A stretch of DNA of 64,000 bases from GCA-003244245 sp050699575 (GTDB lineage: Bacteria; Actinomycetota; Actinomycetes; Mycobacteriales; Pseudonocardiaceae): assembly GCA_050699575.1 (NCBI GenBank), contig JBOHFG010000260.1, forward strand, positions 24,740 through 88,739, written 5' to 3'. Below the pieces are notes generated by a model. It saw only the letters and a list, made by a program, of their open reading frames with translations, was not told where the DNA came from and did not search any database. Position 1 is the first letter of the stretch; every line of letters starts with the position of its first letter. The position numbers and the translations under genes are program-made. Shown piece after piece: positions 51,963-60,240 of the stretch.

Positions 51963-53450
51963 GTGACCACCCCGACACTGCACCTCACCGATGGCTCGGT
52001 GACCACTGCGACAGTCGATGCCCTCGTGGTGGGGACCATGTCCGGCGAAGGGGGGGCCCGGCTGCTCCCGGGCAGTGCGGACGTCGACGCGGCGTTCGAC
52101 GGGACGCTCACCGACCTGCTGGCCGTGCTGGGTGCCCGAGGCAAGGCCGACGAGGTGATCAAGGTTCCGACCCGGGGAACCATCACTGCGCCGCTGCTGG
52201 TTGCCACCGGTCTCGGCAAGGTCGACGGCCGGCCCACCGCCGAGCAGGTGCGCCGAGCCGCCGGGGCCGCAGCCCGGGCACTGTCCGGCACCACGCGGGC
52301 GGTTACCACGCTGTCCCGGATCGACCTGGCCGCCGCCGCGGAAGGCACCGCACTGGGCAGTTATGCGTTCACCGCCTACCAAACCCAAAACGAGAACGAG
52401 CCGCTGAAGGAGATGGACCTGTCGGTGTCCTCGGCCAGCGACGCTGGGGCCAGACAGGATCTGGCCCGAGCCATCGCCATCGCCGAGTCGGTCACTGCCG
52501 CGCGTGACCTGGTGAACACCCCACCCAATGACCTCTATCCGGCCTCGTTCGCTCATCGCGCGGTGACGATGGCAGAGGCAGCCGGGCTGCGCACCGAGGT
52601 ACTCGATGAGCAGGCGCTGCTCCGCGAGGGGTACGGCGGCATCCTCGGCGTCGGTGGTGGCTCGTCCCGCCTACCGCGGCTGGTCCGGTTGCATTACGCC
52701 CCCGCCGCGTCGAGAGCGAAAGTAGCCCTGGTGGGCAAGGGAGTCACCTTCGACACCGGCGGGATCTCGATCAAGCCGGCGGCGAAGATGGAAGAGATGA
52801 CCATGGACATGGCGGGCGCGGCCGCGGTGGTCGTCACCGCCGTGCTCGCAGCCCGGCTGGAGCTCCCGATAGAGGTGATCGCCACCGTGCCGATGGCTGA
52901 GAACATGCCCTCGGCCACCGCGTACCGACCTGGCGATGTCCTCACGATGTACGGCGGGGCCACCGTCGAGGTGCTCAACACCGACGCCGAGGGGCGGCTG
53001 ATCCTCGCCGATGCACTGGTCCGCGCCGCGCAGGACGCCCCGGACTACCTCATCGACACCGCGACCTTGACCGGTGCCCAGGTCATCGCGCTGGGCAACC
53101 GCACACCAGGGATCATGGGCACGCCGGAGTTTCGCGACCGGGTCACCGCTATCTCGCAGCAGGTCGGGGAGAACGGGTGGGCCATGCCGCTGCCCGACCA
53201 CCTGCGCTCCGATCTGGACTCCAAACTCGCTGACATCGCCAACGTGGCAAGTCACCGCTGGGGCGGCATGCTCGCCGCCGGGGTGTTTCTCTCCGAGTTC
53301 GTCCCTGATGACCTCCCCTGGGTGCATCTCGACATCGCCGGACCGGCCTACAACACCGGCTCGCCGTGGGGATACACCGGCAAGGGCGGCACCGGGGTAC
53401 CGGTACGCACCCTGGCCGCCGTCCTCACCGACATCGCCGAACACGGCTGA
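51963..53450 (+). CDS. pepA: Leucyl aminopeptidase (M17 cytosol aminopeptidase)
   Basis: The 495-residue M17 peptidase removes N-terminal residues from peptides using two metal ions. LVGKGVTFDTGGISIKP with its metal and catalytic Lys, MDMAGAAAV and the signature NTDAEGRLILADALV are present. GTG at 51963 follows a GAGGAG (51951-51956) 6 nt upstream. The position matches Rv2213 (pepB). Some M17 proteins also bind DNA as regulators; nothing here decides that. Confidence 0.95.
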   Translation: MTTPTLHLTDGSVTTATVDALVVGTMSGEGGARLLPGSADVDAAFDGTLTDLLAVLGARGKADEVIKVPTRGTITAPLLVATGLGKVDGRPTAEQVRRAAGAAARALSGTTRAVTTLSRIDLAAAAEGTALGSYAFTAYQTQNENEPLKEMDLSVSSASDAGARQDLARAIAIAESVTAARDLVNTPPNDLYPASFAHRAVTMAEAAGLRTEVLDEQALLREGYGGILGVGGGSSRLPRLVRLHYAPAASRAKVALVGKGVTFDTGGISIKPAAKMEEMTMDMAGAAAVVVTAVLAARLELPIEVIATVPMAENMPSATAYRPGDVLTMYGGATVEVLNTDAEGRLILADALVRAAQDAPDYLIDTATLTGAQVIALGNRTPGIMGTPEFRDRVTAISQQVGENGWAMPLPDHLRSDLDSKLADIANVASHRWGGMLAAGVFLSEFVPDDLPWVHLDIAGPAYNTGSPWGYTGKGGTGVPVRTLAAVLTDIAEHG

Positions 53451-53531
53451 ATCGCCCATGTCGCCACCACCCCGGGCGTGGTGACAAGATGGCCGTGCCA
53501 CGTTACCGACGTCTGCTTGAGGAGCGTCTCC

Positions 53532-54929
53532 GTGACAGGTCTCCCTGTGACAGGCACCGCGACCGATGTCTCCGCCGACCTGGTGATCCTCGGTGGCGGC
53601 TCCGGGGGTTACGCCTGCGCGCTGCGCGCCGCACAGCTGGGTCTGTCGGTCATCCTGGTGGAGAAGGACAAGCTGGGCGGCACCTGCCTGCACCGTGGCT
53701 GCATCCCGACCAAAGCACTGCTGCAGACCGCCGAGGTTGCTGACGCCGCGCGCGACGGCCAGCAGTTCGGGGTGAAGACCACACTTGAGGGCATCGACAT
53801 GGGTGGGGTCAACAAGTACAAAGACGGCATCGTCGCCAAGATGTTCAAAGGCCTGCAAGGACTGGTGTCCTCCCGAGGGATCCGCTACGTCGAGGGCAGC
53901 GGAAGATTTGCCGCTCCGAATGCCATCGACGTCGACGGGCAGCGTTATACCGGGCGCAGCATCGTGCTGGCAACGGGTTCCTACGCCAAGTCACTACCCG
54001 GCCTGGAAATCGGCGGCCGAGTCATCACCAGCGATCAAGCGCTGAACCTGGACTACCTGCCGGACCGCGTGGTGGTGCTGGGCGGTGGCGTCATCGGAGT
54101 CGAGTTCGCCAGTGTGTGGCGATCGTTCGGCGCTGAGGTAATCATCATCGAGGCGCTGCCTCGGCTCGTTCCCGCTGAGGACGATTTCTGCTCCAAACAG
54201 CTGGAGCGAGCTTTCCGCCGGCGCGGCATCACCTTCAAGACCGGGGTGCGGTTCACCGGGGCGAGCCAGTCTGACGCCGGGGTCACGGTGCGCCTGGAAT
54301 CTGGTGAGCAGCACGAGGCTGATCTGCTACTGGTCGCCGTGGGCCGGGGACCGAACACCGCTGACGCCGGGTACGCCGAAGCCGGTGTGCAGATGGAACG
54401 CGGCTTCGTACTCACCGATGACCGGCTGCGCACCAATCTTCCCGGGGTCTACGCACTGGGTGACATCGTGCCCGGGTTACAACTCGCGCACCGTGGGTTT
54501 GCTCAGGGCATCTTCCTCGCCGAGGACATCGCTGGGCGCAGCCCAGCCACGATCAATGAGGACGGCATCCCGCGGGTGACCTACTGCGAGCCGCAGGTGG
54601 CCTCGGTCGGGCTCACCGAGGAGCAAGCTAAGGATCGTTACGGCGAGATCACGACGATTACCTACGACCTGGCCGGCAACGGCAAGAGCGTCATCCTGCA
54701 GACCAGGGGCGCAATCAAGCTGATACGCGCCAAGAACGGCCCGGTGGTCGGGGTGCACATGGTGGGTGATCGGGTCGGCGAACTGATCGGCGAGGCACAG
54801 CTGATCGTCAACTGGGAAGCGTACCCGGAGGACGTCGCTTCGCAGGTGCATGCCCACCCGACGCAGAACGAGGCCCTGGGCGAGGCGCATCTTGCCCTGG
54901 CCGGCAAACCGCTGCACGCCCACGGCTGA
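53532..54929 (+). CDS. lpdA: Dihydrolipoamide dehydrogenase (E3)
   Basis: The 465-residue flavoprotein reoxidises dihydrolipoyl groups of DlaT and GcvH with NAD+. The FAD site is LVILGGGSGGYACALRAA, the redox disulfide is GGTCLHRGCIPTK, the NAD site VVVLGGGVIGVEFASVW, and the C-terminal His-Glu pair is in HAHPTQNEALGEAH. GTG at 53532 has GAGGAG 7 nt upstream. In M. tuberculosis the lpd gene is elsewhere, so this dlaT neighbour is a difference in gene order that makes sense for an E2-E3 unit. Confidence 0.96.
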   Translation: MTGLPVTGTATDVSADLVILGGGSGGYACALRAAQLGLSVILVEKDKLGGTCLHRGCIPTKALLQTAEVADAARDGQQFGVKTTLEGIDMGGVNKYKDGIVAKMFKGLQGLVSSRGIRYVEGSGRFAAPNAIDVDGQRYTGRSIVLATGSYAKSLPGLEIGGRVITSDQALNLDYLPDRVVVLGGGVIGVEFASVWRSFGAEVIIIEALPRLVPAEDDFCSKQLERAFRRRGITFKTGVRFTGASQSDAGVTVRLESGEQHEADLLLVAVGRGPNTADAGYAEAGVQMERGFVLTDDRLRTNLPGVYALGDIVPGLQLAHRGFAQGIFLAEDIAGRSPATINEDGIPRVTYCEPQVASVGLTEEQAKDRYGEITTITYDLAGNGKSVILQTRGAIKLIRAKNGPVVGVHMVGDRVGELIGEAQLIVNWEAYPEDVASQVHAHPTQNEALGEAHLALAGKPLHAHG

Positions 54930-54975
54930 TCCCGCTCTGCAAGGGCACTGAAGACGAGGAGTCGAGGCAACAGAT

Positions 54976-56715
54976 ATGGCGTACTCCGTGGCGATGCCTG
55001 CGCTCGGTGAGAGTGTCACTGAGGGAACGGTGACGCGCTGGCTCAAACAAGAGGGTGACACCGTCGAAATGGACGAGCCCCTGGTGGAGGTGTCCACTGA
55101 CAAAGTGGACACCGAGATCCCCTCGCCCATAGCCGGCGTGTTGCAGCGGATCGTCGTGTCCGAGGATGAGACCGTCGAGATTGGCGCAGAGATCGCCGTG
55201 ATCGGTGACATCGGCGAGCAGACCCGGGTTGACCAAACCCAGACCGGAACCAGTGGCAACAACCACGCCCAGCATGCTGCTGGGCAGCCCACAACGACGT
55301 CAGCCGCGGGCTCCGGAACACCCGTGACGATGCCTGCGCTGGGGGAAAGCGTCACGACGGGCACCGTGACCCGGTGGCTCAAGCAGGTCGGCGACCGCGT
55401 CGAGGTGGATGAGCCGCTGGTCGAGGTGTCCACCGACAAGGTGGACACGGAGATTCCCTCCCCAGTGGCCGGTACCGTGCTGGAGATCCTCATCACCGAG
55501 GACGAGACCGCCGCAATCGGTGCCACCTTGGCCACCGTCGGTGACAGCGCCAAAGAGACGACCACAGTCGCCCCGGACCAGCCCGAACGATCAGCCACGC
55601 CCGAGCCGGCTGCCGACCAGAGCTCGACATCCAGCGGGTTCGGCGCAGAACTGGGCGGCGCGCCTTACGTGACACCTCTGGTGCGCAAGCTCGCGGGTGA
55701 GCACGGCATCGACCTGTCAAGTGTGCAGGGCACCGGGGTCGGTGGCCGGATCCGCAAGCAGGACGTGCTCGCCGCCGTCGAAATGCCGGAACCCGAGCCG
55801 GCGCCCATGCCGAAACCCGTGCCAGCGCCCATCCCGAAACCCGAGCCTGCACCTAAGGCAGCGCCCGAGAGGACACCCGAACCGGCGCCCATCCCTAAAC
55901 CCGAGCCAGCGCCGCAACAACCGCCTGCTACGCAACACAACGCGCCGTCCGCCGAGACGACACGCTCAGCCGAGCCGCCGGCATCAACCTCCGAACTACG
56001 CAACAGAACCGAGAAAATGTCCCGGATGCGGAGGGTCATTGCCCAGCGGATGGTCGAGTCGCTGCAGATCTCCGCGCAGCTCACGACCGTGGTAGAGGCT
56101 GACATCACCCGTCTCGCGCGGCTGCGCGATCGGGCCAAGCGGGACTTCGAAGCCAAACAAGGCGTCAAGCTGTCGTTTCTGCCGTTCTTCGCCCAGGCCA
56201 CCGTCGAGGCGCTCAAGCAACACCCAAAGGTGAACGCCTCGATCGACGCCGACAAGGGTGAGGTGACCTTCCACGGCGCGGAACACCTGGGCATCGCCGT
56301 AGACACCGACCGCGGCCTGTTGGTGCCGGTGATTCATGACGCAGGCGACCTCAACATCGCCGGTCTCGCCCGTCGCATTGCTGACCTCGCCGAGCGGACC
56401 AGGGCGAGCAAGATCACCCCAGACGAGATGAGCGGCGGCACGTTTACGATCAGCAACACCGGCTCACGGGGTGCACTGTTCGACACCCCGATCATCCTGC
56501 AGCCACAGGTCGGAATCCTTGGCACCGGGGCCGTCGTCAAGCGACCAGTGGTGATCTCCGGCGAGGATGGCGACACCATCGCGGTTCGCTCAATCATCTA
56601 CCTGGCGTTGTCCTACGACCATCGGTTGGTCGACGGCGCCGACGCCGCACGATTCCTCAGCACCGTCAAACAACGTCTCACCGACGCCGCGTTCGAGGGC
56701 AACCTGGGGCTTTAG
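54976..56715 (+). CDS. dlaT: Dihydrolipoamide acyltransferase (E2) with two lipoyl domains
   Basis: The 579-residue E2 has two lipoyl domains (each with VSTDKVDTEIPSP carrying the lipoyl Lys), an E3-binding domain (TPLVRKLAGEHGIDLSSVQG), a long flexible linker rich in Pro, Glu and Lys, and a catalytic domain ending in SYDHRLVDGADAARF with the catalytic His. In actinobacteria such E2s serve pyruvate dehydrogenase, while the 2-oxoglutarate E2 activity is fused to Kgd/OdhA, so an acetyltransferase role is likely. The stop overlaps that of the convergent murF-like gene. Confidence 0.94.
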   Translation: MAYSVAMPALGESVTEGTVTRWLKQEGDTVEMDEPLVEVSTDKVDTEIPSPIAGVLQRIVVSEDETVEIGAEIAVIGDIGEQTRVDQTQTGTSGNNHAQHAAGQPTTTSAAGSGTPVTMPALGESVTTGTVTRWLKQVGDRVEVDEPLVEVSTDKVDTEIPSPVAGTVLEILITEDETAAIGATLATVGDSAKETTTVAPDQPERSATPEPAADQSSTSSGFGAELGGAPYVTPLVRKLAGEHGIDLSSVQGTGVGGRIRKQDVLAAVEMPEPEPAPMPKPVPAPIPKPEPAPKAAPERTPEPAPIPKPEPAPQQPPATQHNAPSAETTRSAEPPASTSELRNRTEKMSRMRRVIAQRMVESLQISAQLTTVVEADITRLARLRDRAKRDFEAKQGVKLSFLPFFAQATVEALKQHPKVNASIDADKGEVTFHGAEHLGIAVDTDRGLLVPVIHDAGDLNIAGLARRIADLAERTRASKITPDEMSGGTFTISNTGSRGALFDTPIILQPQVGILGTGAVVKRPVVISGEDGDTIAVRSIIYLALSYDHRLVDGADAARFLSTVKQRLTDAAFEGNLGL

Positions 56716-58166
56716 GGAACCTCCAACTGAGGGCAGGCGGAGCAGTTGATGCGCAGCTGACAGCTCCCAAGTCCGCACTCGACCAGCGCACCACAAAGAC
56801 CTAGGGCCACCCTTTCCATATGAGTAAGTCGAGCACCCTTCACCAGAACGACCGACTCCTCCGTCGTTCCGGAAACTATCTGCCGTATTCGATGTAACGC
56901 ATCCCGGGCGGAGTCAACAGACCACGCATTGAGCGGATCCAAACCGCTGCGCAGAGCAGCCCTTAACATCAACTCACCATCCCGGCCGACCGTCACCACA
57001 TGGGACGACACCGAAGCCGCTCTCGCGCCAACTAAGGCATGCAGCTCCTCGCTGGCCTGCCCGAGCTCTCGCATCTCCCCCAGAGCCGCAATCTTTGTCT
57101 TTCCAGGCAGCTCCGATAACAGACTCAAGGCGGCGAGCACAGCATCCGGACTCGCGTTGTAACTATCGTCGATGACGACCAGATTCGGCCCCAGTCGAGT
57201 TAGCGTAGATCTGCCAGAAGGAGGACTGAAGGATTTTAGCGCTTCGACACTACTCCGCACACCTATGCCGTTTTCGAGACCCGCAGCCACGGCCAACAGA
57301 GCCAAGTAGACGAAGTGGCGGCCAGGAATTCCAATCGAAAAATCTTCGACATTTCCCCGGTATCTGACCACACCCGAGGACCCCGTCTCATCATGCTTGG
57401 CCAACTCGACAAAAAGATCGTTACTGGTATCAAAACCCACGGACACGCCTCGCTTGCCGCACTGATCCAGATAATGCTGCGAAACAGTCCTGAGCCGCTT
57501 GTCGTCGCCGTTGAAGATGCACACTCCCCCCGGCTTCACATGGGCGAACAGGCGCACCTTCTCCGCGGCAATTTCCGCCTGGCTACCAAAGTTACCAATA
57601 TGGGCAAAACCGACATTTGTAATAATACCCACGTCTGGAGTCGCCAGGCGTGCAAGGCTATCAACCTCACCCTTGTTGTTCGTGCCAATCTCCATGACAA
57701 CGTGCGAATGAATGCCCTCCAGGGCCGAAAGCGTGATCGGCACACCGAGGTGGTTATTGTAGCTTCCCGCACTCTTGAGGACTGCATAGTGGGATTTCAT
57801 GATGTGCGCGATCATATCCTTGGTCGTAGTTTTTCCCGCACTTCCCGTGACGGCTACGATCCTGGGGTTGTACTTATGGCGTAGTACCATAGCAAGATCT
57901 TGGAGTACTCGGAGCACATCCGGAACCTCGACCACAGTAACACCAGGAGGAGCGTCCACTTCTCGGCTGACCAGAACACCCGATACACCACTCCGAACGG
58001 CCTCAGTAACAAAATCATGACCGTCCCGCGTCTTACCGCGAAGGGCAACGAACAGCGAACCACGCTCAGCACCCTTGCCGCTAATCACTACCCGAGTGAA
58101 GCTCGTCGGTCCCTGTTGCCGTACACGAGCACCGGCAGCCAGCAACAAGTCGCTCAGCTCGAACAA
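56712..58166 (-). CDS. MurF-like Mur ligase, second copy of low GC content
   Basis: The 484-residue Mur ligase fold protein has the ATP loop VAVTGSAGKTTTKD (GSAGKTT 108-114), NNHLGVPITL, EIGTNNKGEVDSLA, NVGFAHIGNFGS and DDSYNASPDAV, all typical of UDP-MurNAc-tripeptide:D-Ala-D-Ala ligase. Two 60-bp stretches counted by hand are 52-53% GC, far below its neighbours, which suggests transfer. The C-terminus goes beyond the usual end and adds five cysteines (458, 464, 469, 475, 478). It is outside any dcw cluster and starts with TTG, with AGAGG upstream. A role with an altered dipeptide, in envelope modification or self-protection, is possible. Confidence 0.83.
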   Translation of the reverse strand: MFELSDLLLAAGARVRQQGPTSFTRVVISGKGAERGSLFVALRGKTRDGHDFVTEAVRSGVSGVLVSREVDAPPGVTVVEVPDVLRVLQDLAMVLRHKYNPRIVAVTGSAGKTTTKDMIAHIMKSHYAVLKSAGSYNNHLGVPITLSALEGIHSHVVMEIGTNNKGEVDSLARLATPDVGIITNVGFAHIGNFGSQAEIAAEKVRLFAHVKPGGVCIFNGDDKRLRTVSQHYLDQCGKRGVSVGFDTSNDLFVELAKHDETGSSGVVRYRGNVEDFSIGIPGRHFVYLALLAVAAGLENGIGVRSSVEALKSFSPPSGRSTLTRLGPNLVVIDDSYNASPDAVLAALSLLSELPGKTKIAALGEMRELGQASEELHALVGARAASVSSHVVTVGRDGELMLRAALRSGLDPLNAWSVDSARDALHRIRQIVSGTTEESVVLVKGARLTHMERVALGLCGALVECGLGSCQLRINCSACPQLEVP

Positions 58167-58183
58167 CGGCGTACCTCTTGTTG

Positions 58184-58390
58184 TTAGGTGAGGTCGTCGA
58201 ACTCGCCGGCCTTGACGCCCTTGATGTAGGCGTCCATCTCAGCGCGGGTGAACAGGACGACGCCGGCGTCGGGGTGGTTGCTGTTGCGCACCGCGGTCCG
58301 GCCGTCGTCCAGCAGGGCGACCTCGACACACTCGCCGCCGCCGTTGCTGAAGCTGGACATGCGCCACGCGGCGGTGGATAGATCAGTCAT
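58184..58390 (-). CDS. DUF397 domain protein
   Basis: The 68-residue protein is one DUF397 (PF04149) domain: WRMSSFSNGGGECVEVALLD, then TAVRNSNHPDAGVVLFTRAE and a final DAYIKGVKAGEF. DUF397 genes in actinobacteria usually lie beside a helix-turn-helix regulator of the DUF5753 type and are thought to counter or tune it. No such regulator is present here; only a coding-like fragment lies upstream. It precedes the murF-like gene by 17 nt on the same strand, so the two may be one operon. GGAGG lies upstream of the ATG. Confidence 0.85.
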   Translation of the reverse strand: MTDLSTAAWRMSSFSNGGGECVEVALLDDGRTAVRNSNHPDAGVVLFTRAEMDAYIKGVKAGEFDDLT

Positions 58391-58518
58391 GAGTGCCGCC
58401 TTTCCTCCGGTACTCATCCAGTATGGCAGCGAGCAGCTCGGCGGACTCGGCCGCGGGCAGTGTGACCACGCCGACCTGACCCGGGGTCGCGGAGTCGGCG
58501 CGGAGCGCGAGAAGATCT
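58383..58518 (-). pseudogene. Coding-like fragment upstream of the DUF397 gene
   Basis: On the minus strand one frame reads GDLLALRADSATPGQVGVV, then TLPAAESAELLAAILDEYRR and ends KGGTHD at a TGA inside the DUF397 start (8-nt overlap). It looks like the C-terminal end of a protein coupled to DUF397, but a TAG immediately upstream and the start of the next plus-strand gene leave no room for a full gene. It may be the remnant of a lost partner. The family is not recognised. Confidence 0.35.
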
Positions 58519-58522
58519 CCCT

Positions 58523-59413
58523 ATGCGCGTCGCGATCGCGGGGTCGTCGGGTCTCATCGGTACCACGTTGGTTTCGCTGCTCCGCCAGGCTGGCCATGAC
58601 GTGCTCAGGCTGGTGCGCCGGCAACCGCGGGCCCCGGACGAGCGGGCGTGGGACCCGTCGGCGGCGACCATGGACGCCGGCACCCTCGACGGCACCGATG
58701 CCGTGGTGAACCTGTGCGGCTCGGCGATGGCCACCGGGCGCTGGTCCGGGGAGCGCAAGCAGGCCATCCGGGACAGCCGGATCGGACCCACCGAAGTACT
58801 CGCCGCAGCGGTCGCCGAACATCGGGTTCCGATCCTGCTCAGCGCCTCCGGGGTGGGCTACTACGGCGACACCCGGGACCGCGAGGTCGACGAGACCGCC
58901 CCGGTGGGCTCGGGGTTTCTCGCGCAGGTCTGCCGCGACTGGGAGGTAGCCACGGCGGCCGCGGAGCAGGCCGGGACACGGGTGGTGCGGCTGCGCACCG
59001 GCCTGGTGATCTCCCCGTTCGGCGGGTTGATGGGCCAGCTCAAACCCCTGTTCGCGGTCGGGCTGGGCGGCCGGCTGGGCAGCGGGCAGCAGTACATGCC
59101 GTGGATCTCGCTGGACGATGAAGTGGGCGCGATCCGCTTCGCGCTGGAACACGACGAGCTGGCCGGCCCGGTCAATCTCAGCGGTCCGGACCCGGTGACC
59201 AATGCCGAGTTCACCAAGGCAGTGGGTGTGGCGATGCACCGACCCACGCCGCTCGTGGTGCCCGGTTTCGCGCTACGCCTGGTCCGCGGTGCAGAGCTGG
59301 TCGACGAGATGGTGCTGACCGGGCAGCGCGCGGTGCCCGGGGTCCTGCGTGCACATCACTACCCGTTCCAGCACTCGACGCTGCCCGCCGCGCTGGCTGC
59401 ATCGCTGGAGTAA
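58523..59413 (+). CDS. TIGR01777/DUF1731 NAD-dependent epimerase family protein (Rv2216-like)
   Basis: The 296-residue extended SDR-like protein has the N-terminal dinucleotide loop VAIAGSSGLIGTTLVSLLRQ, NLCGSAMATGRW and SASGVGYYG with an altered active-site Tyr pair, and a C-terminal DUF1731 domain (HRPTPLVVPGFALRLVRG). Relatives include the SulA/YfcH group linked loosely to cell division; the substrate is unknown. The position between dlaT and lipB is the same as Rv2216. Confidence 0.88.
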   Translation: MRVAIAGSSGLIGTTLVSLLRQAGHDVLRLVRRQPRAPDERAWDPSAATMDAGTLDGTDAVVNLCGSAMATGRWSGERKQAIRDSRIGPTEVLAAAVAEHRVPILLSASGVGYYGDTRDREVDETAPVGSGFLAQVCRDWEVATAAAEQAGTRVVRLRTGLVISPFGGLMGQLKPLFAVGLGGRLGSGQQYMPWISLDDEVGAIRFALEHDELAGPVNLSGPDPVTNAEFTKAVGVAMHRPTPLVVPGFALRLVRGAELVDEMVLTGQRAVPGVLRAHHYPFQHSTLPAALAASLE

Positions 59414-59451
59414 GCCGTGGATCCCCGACGCCACGGCGTAATCTCACAGCT

Positions 59452-60138
59452 GTGACCGTCGCTACCCAGTCGTGCCGGGCCACCACGGCGCCGATCGAGG
59501 TCCGCTGCCTCGGCACCCTCGACTATGAACGGGCTTGGGCGCTGCAACGTGAGCTGGCCACCGCCCGCGCGCACGGCACCGAGCCCGACATGCTGCTGTT
59601 GCTCGAACATCCCTCGGTGTACACCGCGGGCCGGCGGACCACACCGGCCGAGCGGCCGAGTGACGGGACGCCGGTGATCGACGTCGACCGTGGCGGGAAG
59701 ATCACCTGGCATGGGCCGGGCCAGCTCGTCGGCTACCCGCTGATCGCGCTGGCCGCACCAGTCGACGTCGTCGACTACGTGCGCCGCCTGGAGCAGGCGC
59801 TGATCGCCTTATGTGCTGGGCTGGGCCTGGACACCGGGCGGATCCCGGGACGATCAGGGGTGTGGCTGGCGGCTGATCCCGCTACCGGGCGCCCGGAACG
59901 CAAGATCGCCGCGATCGGGGTCCGGATCAGCCGTGGCGTGACCATGCACGGGTTCGCGCTGAACTGCCAGCCAGACCTCACCGCGTTCGACCGGATCGTG
60001 CCCTGCGGCATCACCGATGCCGGCGTGACATCACTAAGCGCCGAGCTAGGCCGACCCGTCCCCGTAGCCCAAGTCCAGCCCGCCGTGCAGCACGCTGTGC
60101 TAAACGCCCTAAACGGCACCCTCCCAGTAACCACGTAA
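59452..60138 (+). CDS. lipB: Octanoyl-(acyl-carrier-protein):protein N-octanoyltransferase
   Basis: The 228-residue enzyme transfers octanoate from ACP to the lipoyl domains of E2 and GcvH. LLLLEHPSVYTAGRRT, GGKITWHGPGQLVGYP and KIAAIGVRISRGVTMHGFAL, followed by the catalytic Cys in IVPCGITDAGVTSL, are complete. The last 100 nt are C-rich and G-poor on the coding strand and lead into REPIN-like copy C. Start GTG at 59452. lipA follows after the repeat. Confidence 0.96.
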   Translation: MTVATQSCRATTAPIEVRCLGTLDYERAWALQRELATARAHGTEPDMLLLLEHPSVYTAGRRTTPAERPSDGTPVIDVDRGGKITWHGPGQLVGYPLIALAAPVDVVDYVRRLEQALIALCAGLGLDTGRIPGRSGVWLAADPATGRPERKIAAIGVRISRGVTMHGFALNCQPDLTAFDRIVPCGITDAGVTSLSAELGRPVPVAQVQPAVQHAVLNALNGTLPVTT

Positions 60139-60147
60139 GCCCCGCGG

Positions 60148-60210
60148 CCCGACATGGAGACATATCGGGCTCTCGCGGGCCGAATAACCCCGATATGTCT
60201 CCATGTCGGG
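60148..60210. repeat. 63-bp REPIN-like element, copy C (lipB-lipA)
   Basis: Same structure as copy A but inverted: 22-nt units at 60148-60169 and 60189-60210 around a 19-nt spacer (60170-60188) whose reverse complement is GTTATTCGGCCCGCGAGAG, 16 of 19 identical to copy A. The element ends 30 nt before the lipA start, so it is inside the lipB-lipA transcript. Confidence 0.93.
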
Positions 60211-60240
60211 GTCTCGCGGAGCTCGCGTAGGGTGGCGCTC

